This document shows, one piece after another, positions 15,842-23,569 of a DNA stretch of 38,641 nt. The first letter of the stretch is position 1, and every line of letters starts with the position of its first letter. This DNA is from Bradyrhizobium acaciae (GTDB lineage: Bacteria; Pseudomonadota; Alphaproteobacteria; Rhizobiales; Xanthobacteraceae): the NCBI RefSeq assembly GCF_020889785.1, contig NZ_JACMYK010000068.1, forward strand, positions 1 to 38,641, written 5' to 3'. The notes beneath the pieces were generated by a model. That model was not told the origin of the DNA. It saw nothing but the letters and a program-made list of their open reading frames with translations, and ran no database searches. Position numbers and translations under genes: made by a program.

Positions 15842-17740
15842 ATGAACATCCGCTCCAACCCCGACACCACCCGTCCCGCCGTCACCACCGGCGCGCTGCC
15901 CGCCTCGCGCAAGATCTTCGCGACACCGGAGGCCGCACCCGATCTCCGCGTGCCGCTGCGCGAGATCATCCTGTCGGAAGGCGCCGGCGAGCCGAACCTG
16001 CCGGTCTATGACACCTCCGGCCCCTACACCGATCCCGACGTCACGATCGACGTCAACGCCGGCCTGCCGCGCAATCGTCTCGCCTGGGTCAAGGAGCGCG
16101 GCGGCGTCGAGGAATATCAGGGCCGCACCATCAAGCCGGAGGACAACGGCAATGTCGGCGCAGCGCACGCCGCCAAGGCGTTCACCGCGCATCACACGCC
16201 GCTGCGCGGCCTCGACGGCCACAAGATCACCCAGCTCGAATTCGCCCGCGCCGGCATCATCACCAAGGAGATGATCTACGTCGCCGAGCGCGAGAATCTC
16301 GGCCGCAAGCAGCAGCTCGAACGCGCAGAAGCCGCGCTTGCCGACGGCGAGAGCTTCGGCGCCGCGGTGCCGGCCTTCATCACCCCGGAATTCGTGCGCT
16401 CGGAGATCGCGCGCGGCCGCGCCATCATCCCCTCCAACATCAACCATGCTGAATTGGAGCCGATGATCATCGGCCGCAACTTCCTGACCAAGATCAACGC
16501 CAATATCGGCAACTCGGCGGTGACCTCGTCGGTCGAGGAAGAGGTCGACAAGATGGTGTGGGCGATCCGCTGGGGCGCCGACACCGTGATGGACCTCTCC
16601 ACCGGCCGCAACATCCACACCACCCGCGAATGGATTTTGCGCAACTCGCCGGTGCCGATCGGCACCGTGCCGATCTACCAGGCGCTGGAGAAGTGCGACG
16701 GCGATCCCGTCAAGCTGACCTGGGAGCTCTACAAGGACACGCTGATCGAGCAGTGCGAGCAGGGCGTCGACTATTTCACGATCCACGCCGGCGTGCGGCT
16801 GCCCTACATCCACCTCACCGCCAACCGCGTCACCGGCATCGTGTCGCGCGGCGGCTCGATCATGGCGAAGTGGTGCCTCGCGCATCACAAGGAGAGCTTC
16901 CTCTACACGCACTTCGACGAGATCTGCGACCTCATGCGCAAGTATGACGTCTCGTTCTCGCTCGGCGACGGCCTGCGCCCCGGCTCGATCGCGGATGCCA
17001 ACGACCGCGCGCAATTTGCCGAACTGGAGACGCTCGGCGAGCTGACGAAGATCGCGTGGGACAAGGGCTGCCAGGTCATGATCGAGGGCCCCGGCCACGT
17101 GCCGATGCACAAGATCAAGATCAACATGGACAAGCAGCTCAAGGAATGCGGCGAGGCGCCCTTCTATACGTTGGGACCGCTGACGACAGACATCGCGCCG
17201 GGCTACGACCACATCACCTCGGGCATTGGTGCGGCCATGATCGGCTGGTTCGGCTGCGCGATGCTCTGCTACGTCACGCCGAAGGAGCATCTCGGCCTGC
17301 CCGACCGCAACGACGTCAAGGTCGGCGTCATCACCTACAAGATCGCCGCCCACGCGTCGGATCTGGCCAAGGGTCATCCCGCAGCCCAGCTCCGCGACGA
17401 TGCGCTGTCCCGCGCCCGGTTCGACTTCCGCTGGCAGGACCAGTTCAACCTCGGCCTCGACCCCGAGACCGCGAAGAACTTCCACGACGAGACCCTGCCG
17501 AAGGAAGCCCACAAGGTCGCCCATTTCTGCTCGATGTGCGGCCCGAAATTCTGCTCGATGAAGATCACCCAGGACGTCCGCGACTACGCCGCGACGCTCA
17601 ACGACCCGACCGGCGTCGGGGCGTCGATCTCGGGCACCATCGAGGACGGCATGGCGACGATGAGCGCCAAGTTCAAGGAGATGGGCGAGAACCTGTATCT
17701 CGACGCGGACAAGGTGAAGGAGAGCAATCGGGTGTTGTGA
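15842..17740 (+). CDS. thiC: Phosphomethylpyrimidine synthase ThiC
   Basis: Radical SAM enzyme that rearranges aminoimidazole ribotide into the pyrimidine (HMP-P) of thiamine. It has 632 aa, normal for proteobacterial ThiC. The C-terminal cluster motif C563-x2-C566-x4-C571 (HFCSMCGPKFCSM) binds the 4Fe-4S cluster. Other landmarks: NVGAAHAAKAF, PSNINHAELEPMIIGRNF (in part), TVMDLSTGRNIH, IEGPGHVPMHKI and TDIAPGYDHITSGIG. ATG 15842 has GGAGG 8 nt upstream. It is the last gene of the operon, behind a repeat, with no TPP aptamer of its own in the 181-bp gap. A 57-bp piece of its sequence recurs at 18472-18528. Confidence 0.97.
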   Translation: MNIRSNPDTTRPAVTTGALPASRKIFATPEAAPDLRVPLREIILSEGAGEPNLPVYDTSGPYTDPDVTIDVNAGLPRNRLAWVKERGGVEEYQGRTIKPEDNGNVGAAHAAKAFTAHHTPLRGLDGHKITQLEFARAGIITKEMIYVAERENLGRKQQLERAEAALADGESFGAAVPAFITPEFVRSEIARGRAIIPSNINHAELEPMIIGRNFLTKINANIGNSAVTSSVEEEVDKMVWAIRWGADTVMDLSTGRNIHTTREWILRNSPVPIGTVPIYQALEKCDGDPVKLTWELYKDTLIEQCEQGVDYFTIHAGVRLPYIHLTANRVTGIVSRGGSIMAKWCLAHHKESFLYTHFDEICDLMRKYDVSFSLGDGLRPGSIADANDRAQFAELETLGELTKIAWDKGCQVMIEGPGHVPMHKIKINMDKQLKECGEAPFYTLGPLTTDIAPGYDHITSGIGAAMIGWFGCAMLCYVTPKEHLGLPDRNDVKVGVITYKIAAHASDLAKGHPAAQLRDDALSRARFDFRWQDQFNLGLDPETAKNFHDETLPKEAHKVAHFCSMCGPKFCSMKITQDVRDYAATLNDPTGVGASISGTIEDGMATMSAKFKEMGENLYLDADKVKESNRVL

Positions 17741-17754
17741 GCGTCGCCGCTCGT

Positions 17755-17778
17755 CATGCCCGGACCTGACCGGGCATC
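17755..17778. repeat. Short palindromic repeat after thiC
   Basis: ATGCCCGG-ACCTGA-CCGGGCAT is a hairpin of the same type as one arm of the other intergenic repeats in the window (compare 20834-20869). It stands just before the thiC terminator. Confidence 0.6.
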
Positions 17779-17784
17779 CGTCAG

Positions 17785-17824
17785 AACCAAAAGAGGCCGG
17801 GCGAAAGCCCGGCCTCTTTTGGTT
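17785..17824 (+). terminator. Strong terminator hairpin of the thi operon
   Basis: A perfect 18-bp stem with a GAAA tetraloop: left arm 17785-17802, loop 17803-17806, right arm 17807-17824. The right arm carries CTTTTGGTT, so a U-rich stretch falls inside the stem end. It is symmetrical and could end transcription from both sides. Confidence 0.85.
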
Positions 17825-17858
17825 CGAAGGCACGCTCTCCCGCGGAGTGGCGCAATAT

Positions 17859-17872
17859 TTGATCTGGATCAA
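17859..17872. promoter_or_regulatory. FixK/FNR-type box TTGATCTGGATCAA
   Basis: A perfect TTGAT-N4-ATCAA palindrome, the consensus for FNR and FixK2-type activators of oxygen-limited growth. The nearest downstream gene is the exported protein at 18026. If the box is centred near -41.5, transcription would start near 17907, giving a leader of about 120 nt. A further dyad CTTTGA-TGC-TCAAAG lies at 17899-17913. Confidence 0.65.
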
Positions 17873-18025
17873 CGAAAGGTCCGCGATCTCATCGCTTTCT
17901 TTGATGCTCAAAGTGGAGGCCTCCGTCGGAGGCGTCATCCCCGTTGCCTCGCAGACGACGATAATTCCCACGTCCGGTTCGCAGAGAGAACTGCTGTCCA
18001 TATGCCTCTTTAACTGGAGAGTTTC

Positions 18026-18421
18026 ATGAAAACTTACCTTGCGGCGCTATCCGTCCTTCTCATTGCGCAATCGGCACCGACCCAAGCCGGGAGTTTGGAC
18101 GGTGCCTGGGCGATGGACGCCTCGGCCTGCAACGACATATTCACCAAGGTGAACAACAAGCTCGCGTTCAAGCCGAATGCCGATCTCCATGCAGGCGGCT
18201 TGATCGTGCAGGGCAAGCAAATCACCGGCACGTTTCAAAAATGCACGGTCAAATCGATGCACGATGACGGGCAGAATGTACGAATGGTCGCGGCCTGCTC
18301 GGACGGCATCGCGATTTCGGACGTGACATTCGACGTGAAACTCTCCGGAGAGAACACGATCACGCTCAGCTCCAAGGTGCCGGTGCCAGTGGAGACGCCG
18401 TATGTTCGCTGCTCGATGTGA
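18026..18421 (+). CDS. Small exported protein of unknown function
   Basis: A 131-aa protein with a clear signal peptide (MKTYLAALSVLLIAQSAPTQA, cleavage about residue 21). The mature part begins GSLDGAWAMDASACNDIF and contains alternating beta-type segments (GGLIVQGKQITGTFQKC, NVRMVAACSD, ITLSSKVPVPV). It has four cysteines in the mature part, which suggests disulfides. CTGGAGAG precedes the ATG by 5 nt. I do not recognise the family; the pattern could fit a small beta-sandwich or lipocalin-like fold. The FixK/FNR-type box 154 bp upstream suggests expression at low oxygen, but this is inference. Confidence 0.75.
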   Translation: MKTYLAALSVLLIAQSAPTQAGSLDGAWAMDASACNDIFTKVNNKLAFKPNADLHAGGLIVQGKQITGTFQKCTVKSMHDDGQNVRMVAACSDGIAISDVTFDVKLSGENTITLSSKVPVPVETPYVRCSM

Positions 18422-18471
18422 TGGGGTGGCGACGACTAGGTCGGGTTAGCCGAAGGCATAACCCACCGATG

Positions 18472-18528
18472 CCGATTCGCCTTCCGCTGGCAGGACCAGT
18501 TCAACCTCGGCCTCGATCCCGAGACCGC
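18472..18528 (+). pseudogene. 57-bp duplicate fragment of thiC
   Basis: Bases 18472-18528 match thiC 17416-17472 with 54 of 57 identities by eye, including 30 consecutive identical bases (18487-18516 against 17431-17460). In the thiC frame it encodes FRWQDQFNLGLDPETA. It has no start and is far too short to work. Repeat-like DNA lies on both sides (GGTTAGCC-GAAGGCATAACCC just before, a dyad at 18532-18585 after). Confidence 0.88.
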
Positions 18529-18531
18529 CGA

Positions 18532-18585
18532 ATGAGCGGAGCGACATCCGGGGTTAGCATCGATCCCGCATATCGCTCCGCTCAT
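18532..18585. repeat. Imperfect inverted repeat next to the thiC fragment
   Basis: ATGAGCGGAGCGACAT (18532-18547) pairs with ATATCGCTCCGCTCAT (18570-18585) with one mismatch. It resembles the palindromic intergenic elements common in Bradyrhizobium (from general knowledge). Confidence 0.65.
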
Positions 18586-18604
18586 GCAGGCTACGGGCTT
18601 GCTG

Positions 18605-19030
18605 CTATGTCCGCTTCGGATTCCACGCCTTGTGCACGAACTCAAGACGGTTGCCGTCGAAGTCGGCGACGTTCGCGGCGTAGTAGCCGGGGGCGAAGTA
18701 GGTGCGATCTGCCGGTTTCCCCTCGTCGGTGCCGCCGGCCTTGATTGCAGCTGCGTAGGCGGCGTCGACGAGCTCATTGCTGGAGCAGACGATCCCGAGG
18801 TACAGGCCGGTCTCGCCGGGCTTGCGTTGACGTAGCCAGATGCTTGACCCGACCGCCTTGCCGCTGCCGTAGGCGTCGTCAACGATGCCGTAGAGATCAG
18901 GGACATCCTCCGGGCCCGAACGGGAGTCGTAATTGCCAAAGACCTTCCAGCCGAGCTGCTTCAGGGCTTCGGCGTAGAAGGCCAGTGACTTCTCGATGTT
19001 ATTGACGGAAATGTAAACGTGATCGATCAT
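18605..19030 (-). CDS. VOC (glyoxalase/bleomycin-resistance) family protein
   Basis: A 141-aa vicinal-oxygen-chelate protein. It begins MIDHVYISVNNIEKSLAFYAEAL, the classical first beta-alpha-beta of the fold with a potential metal ligand H4, and ends YAANVADFDGNRLEFVHKAW with the E of the last strand as another ligand. The middle segment is GLYLGIVCSSNELVDAAYAAA. Such proteins include lyases, dioxygenases and resistance proteins, so the reaction is not predictable. Its start codon overlaps the stop of the monooxygenase gene by 4 bp (ATGA), so the two form an operon and may act in one catabolic route. Confidence 0.88.
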   Translation of the reverse strand: MIDHVYISVNNIEKSLAFYAEALKQLGWKVFGNYDSRSGPEDVPDLYGIVDDAYGSGKAVGSSIWLRQRKPGETGLYLGIVCSSNELVDAAYAAAIKAGGTDEGKPADRTYFAPGYYAANVADFDGNRLEFVHKAWNPKRT

Positions 19031-20745
19031 TGGGCCGCCTTCCTGATGGACGGTTTGCTTGTATTTTGCGTTAGCGAGCCCGACAAGTCAGCGGCTGCCG
19101 CATGCACACCGCTTCGCGCCACCGCCCCAAACTCAATCTCCTGGTAGCCGCCCGCCGCCACGCCGTTGATGATCCCCAAGAACTTCGGCGTGCCGCCGTT
19201 ATAGACGAAGTAGCGCACGGTGCCCTCCTCGTGGCCGGGGACGTTGGAGTTGTAGCCGGTGAACCAGCCCTTGGCTTTGCGCATCAGCATGATCTCGTAC
19301 ATCTTGACCACATGCGCGGTCCAGCGCTGCTGCGCCTCCAGCGTGGCGTCGGCGCGGGTCAGGTTGCGGTCCCACATGTATTGCAGCAGGTTGGTGCACC
19401 AGTTGACGCCGTTCTCGATGCCGCGCGGGAAGTTCGTCGAGGCTGACGCGCTTTGCGGGCCGGTGGGCATCAACAGGTTCGGGAAGCCATGGACCATCAT
19501 GCCGAGGAAGGTCGACGGCGCGTGCTTCCATTTGTCGGCGAGCTTTTCGCCGCCGATGCCTTCGATGTCGATCAAATCGTAGGCGCCGGTGATGGCGTCG
19601 AAGCCGGTGGCGTAGACGATGATGTCGAACTCGTAGTCGCGCGCCGTGGTGCGCAGGCCAGTCTCGGTGACGCGCACCAGCGGCGTCTCGGAGAGATCGA
19701 CGAGATGCACGTTGTCGCGGTTGTATGCCTCGAAATACCTTGTCTCCAGCGGCAGCCGCTGCACGCCAAAACCGTGATCGCGCGGGATCAGCTTTTCGGC
19801 AACCTTGGGATCGTTGACGCGGCCGCGAATGCGATCGGCGATGTATTCCGACAGCTCCGCATTGGCGGCTTCGTCCATGAAGATCTCGCGGAAGTTCGCG
19901 AGCCAGATGCCGAAGCCGGGCTCGTCGTAGAGCTTGTCCCACAGCTTAAGCCGTTCCTCGCGGCTCACCTCGTAGAAGCCGCGCTTGTCGGGGCCATGGA
20001 CGAAACTGCCCGGCGTCAGCGCGCAGGCGGCGAAGATCTCGTCATAGCGGGCGCGGATGTCAGCCATTTCCTCGGCTGATATCGCAGAGTTGTTGAGCGG
20101 CGCGCTCCAGTTCGGCCGGCGCTGGAACACCGTGAGTTGGCCTACCTTGTCGGCGATCTCGCCGATCACCTGGATGCCGGTCGCGCCGGTGCCGATCACC
20201 GCGACCTTCTTGCCCCTGAGATCGACCGGCTCGTGCGGCCAGTAATAGGTATGGAACGAGCGGCCCTTGAAATCCTCGATCCCGGGCACGCGCGGCATGG
20301 TCGGCGCCGACAGCAGCCCGATCGCGAGCACCACGAAGCGACAGGTCAGTCCGCGGCCGTCACTGAGCTTGAGCTGCCAGAGATCACGCGCCTCGTCGAA
20401 CTGCATGGTCTCGACCTTGCAATTGAACTGCATGTGCCTGCGCAGATCGAACTTGTCGGCGACGTAGTTGAGATAGCGCAGATTTTCGGGCTGGCCGGAG
20501 AAGCGCTCCTTCCAGTGCCACTCGTCGAGCAGCTCGCGCGAGAACGAGAAGCCGTAGGTGTAGCTCTCCGAGTCGAAACGACAGCCGGGATAGCGGTTCC
20601 AGTACCAGGTGCCGCCGAGATCGGGCGCGGCTTCCAGCACGGTGGCGTCGATGCCGAGATCGGCCAGCCGCTTGATCTGGTAGATGCCCGCGACGCCGGC
20701 GCCGACCACGATCACCTCGTAATGGGTTTTCGCCTCTCCCGTCAT
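19027..20745 (-). CDS. FAD-dependent monooxygenase, Baeyer-Villiger type
   Basis: Flavoprotein monooxygenase of 572 aa, the size of cyclohexanone-type Baeyer-Villiger enzymes, using NADPH and oxygen to turn ketones into esters or lactones. An FAD motif GAGVAG (15-20) is followed by GGTWYWNRYPGCRFD, the BVMO fingerprint FKGRSFHTYYWP (159-170) and the NADPH motif GTGATG (185-190). I took ATG 20745 because TTTTGGAGC lies just upstream; the frame reaches 20832 through a leader with no family similarity. The C-terminal region (PQSASASTNFPRGIENGVNW in part) is also typical. Substrate unknown. It is followed by the VOC gene with a 4-bp overlap. Confidence 0.92.
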   Translation of the reverse strand: MTGEAKTHYEVIVVGAGVAGIYQIKRLADLGIDATVLEAAPDLGGTWYWNRYPGCRFDSESYTYGFSFSRELLDEWHWKERFSGQPENLRYLNYVADKFDLRRHMQFNCKVETMQFDEARDLWQLKLSDGRGLTCRFVVLAIGLLSAPTMPRVPGIEDFKGRSFHTYYWPHEPVDLRGKKVAVIGTGATGIQVIGEIADKVGQLTVFQRRPNWSAPLNNSAISAEEMADIRARYDEIFAACALTPGSFVHGPDKRGFYEVSREERLKLWDKLYDEPGFGIWLANFREIFMDEAANAELSEYIADRIRGRVNDPKVAEKLIPRDHGFGVQRLPLETRYFEAYNRDNVHLVDLSETPLVRVTETGLRTTARDYEFDIIVYATGFDAITGAYDLIDIEGIGGEKLADKWKHAPSTFLGMMVHGFPNLLMPTGPQSASASTNFPRGIENGVNWCTNLLQYMWDRNLTRADATLEAQQRWTAHVVKMYEIMLMRKAKGWFTGYNSNVPGHEEGTVRYFVYNGGTPKFLGIINGVAAGGYQEIEFGAVARSGVHAAAADLSGSLTQNTSKPSIRKAAQ

Positions 20746-20833
20746 GGCTTGCTCCAAAATTCTTCTTGATCTGTTGGATGGGATTACAGACCGTTTTGCC
20801 GGATCAGGCAACCGCGCACACAACAATCGCATT

Positions 20834-20920
20834 CGTCATGGCCGGGCTTGTCCCGGCCATCCACGTCTTCCTTGGGCGGAAATCAAGACGTGGATACCCG
20901 GGACAAGCCCGGGCATGACG
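20834..20920. repeat. 36-nt near-perfect inverted repeat upstream of the monooxygenase
   Basis: Left arm 20834-20869 and right arm 20885-20920 pair at 33 of 36 positions. Each arm contains a GC-rich hairpin with a CTTGT or ACAAG loop. It lies in the 280-bp region between the divergent monooxygenase and the 131-aa gene, about 90 bp from the monooxygenase start, where it could affect promoters. Confidence 0.85.
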
Positions 20921-21025
20921 AGTTGTGGGAGAAAAATCGCCACGCCCGTCACGCGACTTGCGTTGAGACGCTGCAAGCGCCACATCGATCACGGCCATTC
21001 ACCACGCGCAATCCGGACGACCACC

Positions 21026-21421
21026 ATGACCGACAATCTCACCGGCGTCTGGGACGGCAGCTACGTTCAGCCGAGCGGCATGGTCACGTTCCTGGCGACG
21101 CTGATCGACGCCGGCGGCGCGCTCGGCGGCAGCGTGACCGAGCCCTGCATGGCGCCCGGCTGCCCGCTCAGCACGCACAACGCGTCGCTGGCGGGTCATC
21201 GCTCCGGCAGCGCGGTGTCGTTCGTCAAGCGCTACGAGCCGGCCGGCTACGGCTATGACACGGTCCACTACGAAGGCGCGGTCAATGCGGACGCCACCGA
21301 GATCGACGGCCGCTGGAGCATCAGAGGGACAGCGTTCTCAGGACGGTTCTTGATGGTGCGCGCGACCGGGCCGGCGCAAGCGGTCGCGGCCGACGACGAG
21401 ATCAAGGAGCCGGCGCGTTAG
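21026..21421 (+). CDS. Protein of unknown function, 131 aa
   Basis: A 131-aa protein without a signal peptide, starting MTDNLTGVWDGSYVQPSGMV. It alternates short beta-type segments with glycines (FLATLIDAGGALGGSV, SAVSFVKRYEPAGYGYDTVHYEG in part, EIDGRWSIRG, SGRFLMVRA), as in small beta-barrels of the lipocalin kind. ATG 21026 is taken because the family-like sequence begins there; the frame extends upstream through the repeat to 20744 without coding character. I do not recognise a named family. It is divergent from the monooxygenase. A half-conserved TTGA-N6-GCAA lies at 20963-20976 but is too degenerate to call. Confidence 0.7.
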   Translation: MTDNLTGVWDGSYVQPSGMVTFLATLIDAGGALGGSVTEPCMAPGCPLSTHNASLAGHRSGSAVSFVKRYEPAGYGYDTVHYEGAVNADATEIDGRWSIRGTAFSGRFLMVRATGPAQAVAADDEIKEPAR

Positions 21422-21707
21422 CGCCTGACGAGGTGAGGGGAATCGGGCCGCGGACTCCGCTTCACCTTGCCCCGCGTGCGGCAAGGCAAGCGCATATGGC
21501 TACGGCCACGTCCGATAGCGTAGCGTGAGGCGCGCCTGCGCAACTTCGGAATAATAGAATTATGCGACTGAGTTGCCCGACTTGTCAAGTTGCCGTGTCG
21601 AGTGCCGGCACGCCATCGGCCACTGTGCATGGGGTTGTTTTCGATATTTTGGCACTGCGCCCCTGCGGAGGCAGGCCATGTGCGGTGAGAGCCGCTCATC
21701 CCAGCCC
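21422..21707. other. Intergenic region between convergent genes
   Basis: This 286-bp stretch separates the 131-aa gene from the HD-domain gene, whose 3' ends face each other. It contains a hairpin CCTTGCC-N8-GGCAAGG (21465-21486), a possible terminator, and a short palindrome ACTTG-T-CAAGT near 21580. ORFs crossing it show no recognisable protein features. Confidence 0.45.
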
Positions 21708-22253
21708 TCAGCCCAGCGCCGCCAGCTCACGCGTGAGATTGTCGCGGGCGCGGCGATCGTAGGTCGCCGCAAAGCCGGCATCGGGGAAGATCACCGGACG
21801 CTCGGCAAAGTGGCGAAGCACCTTGCCGCGGCCGGCGCGATAGTCGGCGTCGCCGACATGAATGAACTCCTGCCGGATCGCAGCCGCATAGGCATCGTAG
21901 CGCGCGGGCTCGGCACCGAGGATGCTGAGGTCGATCGAGATCAGGATCGCGCCGAGGCGGTCGCCGGCCTGGACGTCGTGCGTCTTCGTCAAACGGATCA
22001 GGCGGCCGACCTCATGAGCGATGTCGGCTCGGACATGCTGCTCGGCGAGCTGCGCGCTGCGCTCTTCGTTGTCCGGCCGGGTCGCGTCATAGACCACATC
22101 GTGCCACCAGATCGCTTCCGACAGGATCTCGCGCTCGGCCGCGGAAAGGCCCTCGACACGCGCAAGTGCCGCGAGGCAGTCCTCGATATGCGCGAGGTTA
22201 TGATAGTGCCGGCCGGGCGCCGTGTAGGCGGCGGCTAATTCGTCGTGGTTCAT
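21708..22253 (-). CDS. HD-superfamily metal-dependent phosphohydrolase
   Basis: A 181-aa HD-domain protein related to the COG4339 group of predicted metal-dependent hydrolases. Metal-site residues are visible in HYHNLAHIEDC (H16, H18, H22) and WWHDVVYD (H51, D52), followed by DNEERSAQLA, a signature of this group. ATG 22253 (MNHDELAAAYTAPGRHYHN) is the natural start; the long frame upstream overlaps the divergent glycosylase gene. Substrate unknown; some family members act on nucleotides. It is divergent from the Mug-like gene with only 48 bp between starts, so the two may share a promoter region. Confidence 0.86.
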   Translation of the reverse strand: MNHDELAAAYTAPGRHYHNLAHIEDCLAALARVEGLSAAEREILSEAIWWHDVVYDATRPDNEERSAQLAEQHVRADIAHEVGRLIRLTKTHDVQAGDRLGAILISIDLSILGAEPARYDAYAAAIRQEFIHVGDADYRAGRGKVLRHFAERPVIFPDAGFAATYDRRARDNLTRELAALG

Positions 22254-22301
22254 CGCCGAACGATAGAACGAGCGCGGCGGAAATGGTAGGGAAGAGCCCG
22301 G

Positions 22302-22826
22302 ATGAGCGACCTGCGCGACACCAACTTCTACCGCCTCCCCGACCAGCTCCGCGCCGATCTGCGCCTGGTGTTCGTCGGCACTGCGGCGAGCGCGCGCTCG
22401 GCCGCAGTCGGGCATTATTACGCGCATCCCGGCAACCGCTTCTGGCGCGCGCTGCATGAGGCCGGCATCACGCCGCGGCGCTATCGGCCGGATGAGTTCG
22501 CAGCGCTGCTCGAACTCGGCATCGGCTTCACCGATCTCTCCAAGACCGGCGCCGGGATGGATCATGAGATTGCGCGACGATCGTTCGATGTCGCGGGCTT
22601 CATGGCGAAGATCGCAACGGTTCGGCCGAAGACGATCGCCTTCACCAGCAAGAAGGCGGCGAGCCTGTTTTACGACAGACCGACCAGCGCGCTTGCGCTC
22701 GGCCGGCAGTCGTCGATGAGCGGATTTCCTGCCGTGTTCGTACTGCCGTCGCCGTCGGGCGCAGCATCCGGGCATTGGGCCTTGCAGCCGTGGCGCGAGC
22801 TGGCCGAGTGGATAACGGACCCGTAG
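22302..22826 (+). CDS. mug: Mug-like mismatch-specific DNA glycosylase with a changed active-site motif
   Basis: A 174-aa member of the uracil-DNA glycosylase superfamily, close to Mug (G:U/G:T glycosylase). Motifs: LRLVFVGTAASARSAAVGHY (21-40), HPGNRFWRALHEAG (42-55), GIGFTDLSKTGAGMD (73-87), FTSKKAASLF and VLPSPSGAAS (147-156). In E. coli Mug the first motif is GINPG with catalytic Asn18; here GTAAS has Ala in its place. The second motif is LPSPSG, not NPSG. It may remove uracil or other bases by a different residue. The stop codon lies inside a palindromic repeat, so the present C-terminus may be set by that insertion. Confidence 0.85.
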   Translation: MSDLRDTNFYRLPDQLRADLRLVFVGTAASARSAAVGHYYAHPGNRFWRALHEAGITPRRYRPDEFAALLELGIGFTDLSKTGAGMDHEIARRSFDVAGFMAKIATVRPKTIAFTSKKAASLFYDRPTSALALGRQSSMSGFPAVFVLPSPSGAASGHWALQPWRELAEWITDP

Positions 22827-22907
22827 GATGGGTAGAGCGAAGCGAAACCCATCAACTTCGGCGCCGCGGGAGAGATGATGGGTCTCGCTTCGCTCTACCC
22901 ATCCTAC
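22823..22907. repeat. 32-nt inverted repeat supplying the mug stop codon
   Basis: The left arm 22823-22854 (starting GTAGGATGGGTAGAGCGAAG) and the right arm 22876-22907 pair with one mismatch. The TAG stop of the Mug-like gene (22824-22826) is inside the left arm. The right arm ends 14 bp before the stop of the convergent exported-protein gene. Confidence 0.92.
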
Positions 22908-22920
22908 AAAGCGGCGCCCG

Positions 22921-23355
22921 CTACTCCTTCAGCGTGATCGCCAATCCGCTGAGGTCGACATTGGCCATCAGCCCGACCTGCTTGCCGCTCAGCTCGAGCA
23001 CGGCGCCGTTCTGGTTGGTCAGAAGGATGCCGCGCACGCCGGCGCCGAGCGCAACGCCCATGCCCGCCGCGGCGTAGACGCCGGCGATGTCCTGGGCGCG
23101 GCGGATATTGCGCACCCGGCCCTGCAACGTGGTCTGGGAGCCGCCGAACACCAGGCCGTAATCCAGCCCGCCGGCGGTGAGCCCGTAGGTCTGGCCCTTG
23201 AAGGTCAACACGCCCTTGCCAGCGGAGCCGCCGAAGATCCAGCCGCCCTTGAAGATGACCAGCGTCACCGCGCCCTCGTCAGCCAGCGCGGCGGACGATC
23301 CGGTGAGCAGCGCCAGCGCGAACAGCACGGCGCGGGCGGCGGATGAAAATCTCAT
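22921..23355 (-). CDS. Exported glycine-rich protein of unknown function
   Basis: A 144-aa protein with a signal peptide (MRFSSAARAVLFALALLTGSSAALA, cleavage about residue 25). The mature part is rich in Gly and beta-type segments (VTLVIFKGGWIFGGSAGKGV, FKGQTYGLTAGGLDYGLVFG, GVYAAAGMGVALGAGVRGIL) and has no Cys. ATG 23355 is used because it opens the signal peptide; the frame upstream has no coding features. I recall similar proteins in Bradyrhizobium genomes but no named function. It is divergent from the YeeE/YedE gene with 214 bp between starts. Confidence 0.75.
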   Translation of the reverse strand: MRFSSAARAVLFALALLTGSSAALADEGAVTLVIFKGGWIFGGSAGKGVLTFKGQTYGLTAGGLDYGLVFGGSQTTLQGRVRNIRRAQDIAGVYAAAGMGVALGAGVRGILLTNQNGAVLELSGKQVGLMANVDLSGLAITLKE

Positions 23356-23569
23356 GGGGAGTTCTCCGGACGACGTGAGGCGAGAAACAGATCGCGGCAA
23401 TCCAGCCGATGGGCGGCACCGTTGCGGTGCCCGCAGGCCATGCGGGATTGCGCTTGTTCCTGATCTCACGAAGTCTATCATCGCCCGTGCAGCCGCGCGA
23501 CCGCTGGCGCATGCGCGCCCACCGCTTTGCCGGATCGCTGAGGAGTTTGCGCAACAGGGACCTGCAGCA

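Noticed and set aside
15824..18001. 725-codon minus-strand frame opposite thiC
   Set aside because: thiC is unmistakable on the plus strand; the antisense product has no family features and crosses the terminator.
17847..18029. 60-codon frame between the thi terminator and the exported protein
   Set aside because: It overlaps the FixK-type box and the next gene's start, and its sequence lacks coding character.
20963..20976. TTGAGACGCTGCAA upstream of the 131-aa gene as a third FixK box
   Set aside because: Only TTGA and GCAA half-sites match and the inner positions are not palindromic, unlike the two perfect boxes.
18026..21421. The two 131-aa proteins (18026 and 21026) as duplicates
   Set aside because: Equal length is coincidental: one has a signal peptide and cysteines, the other neither, and I see no alignable core.
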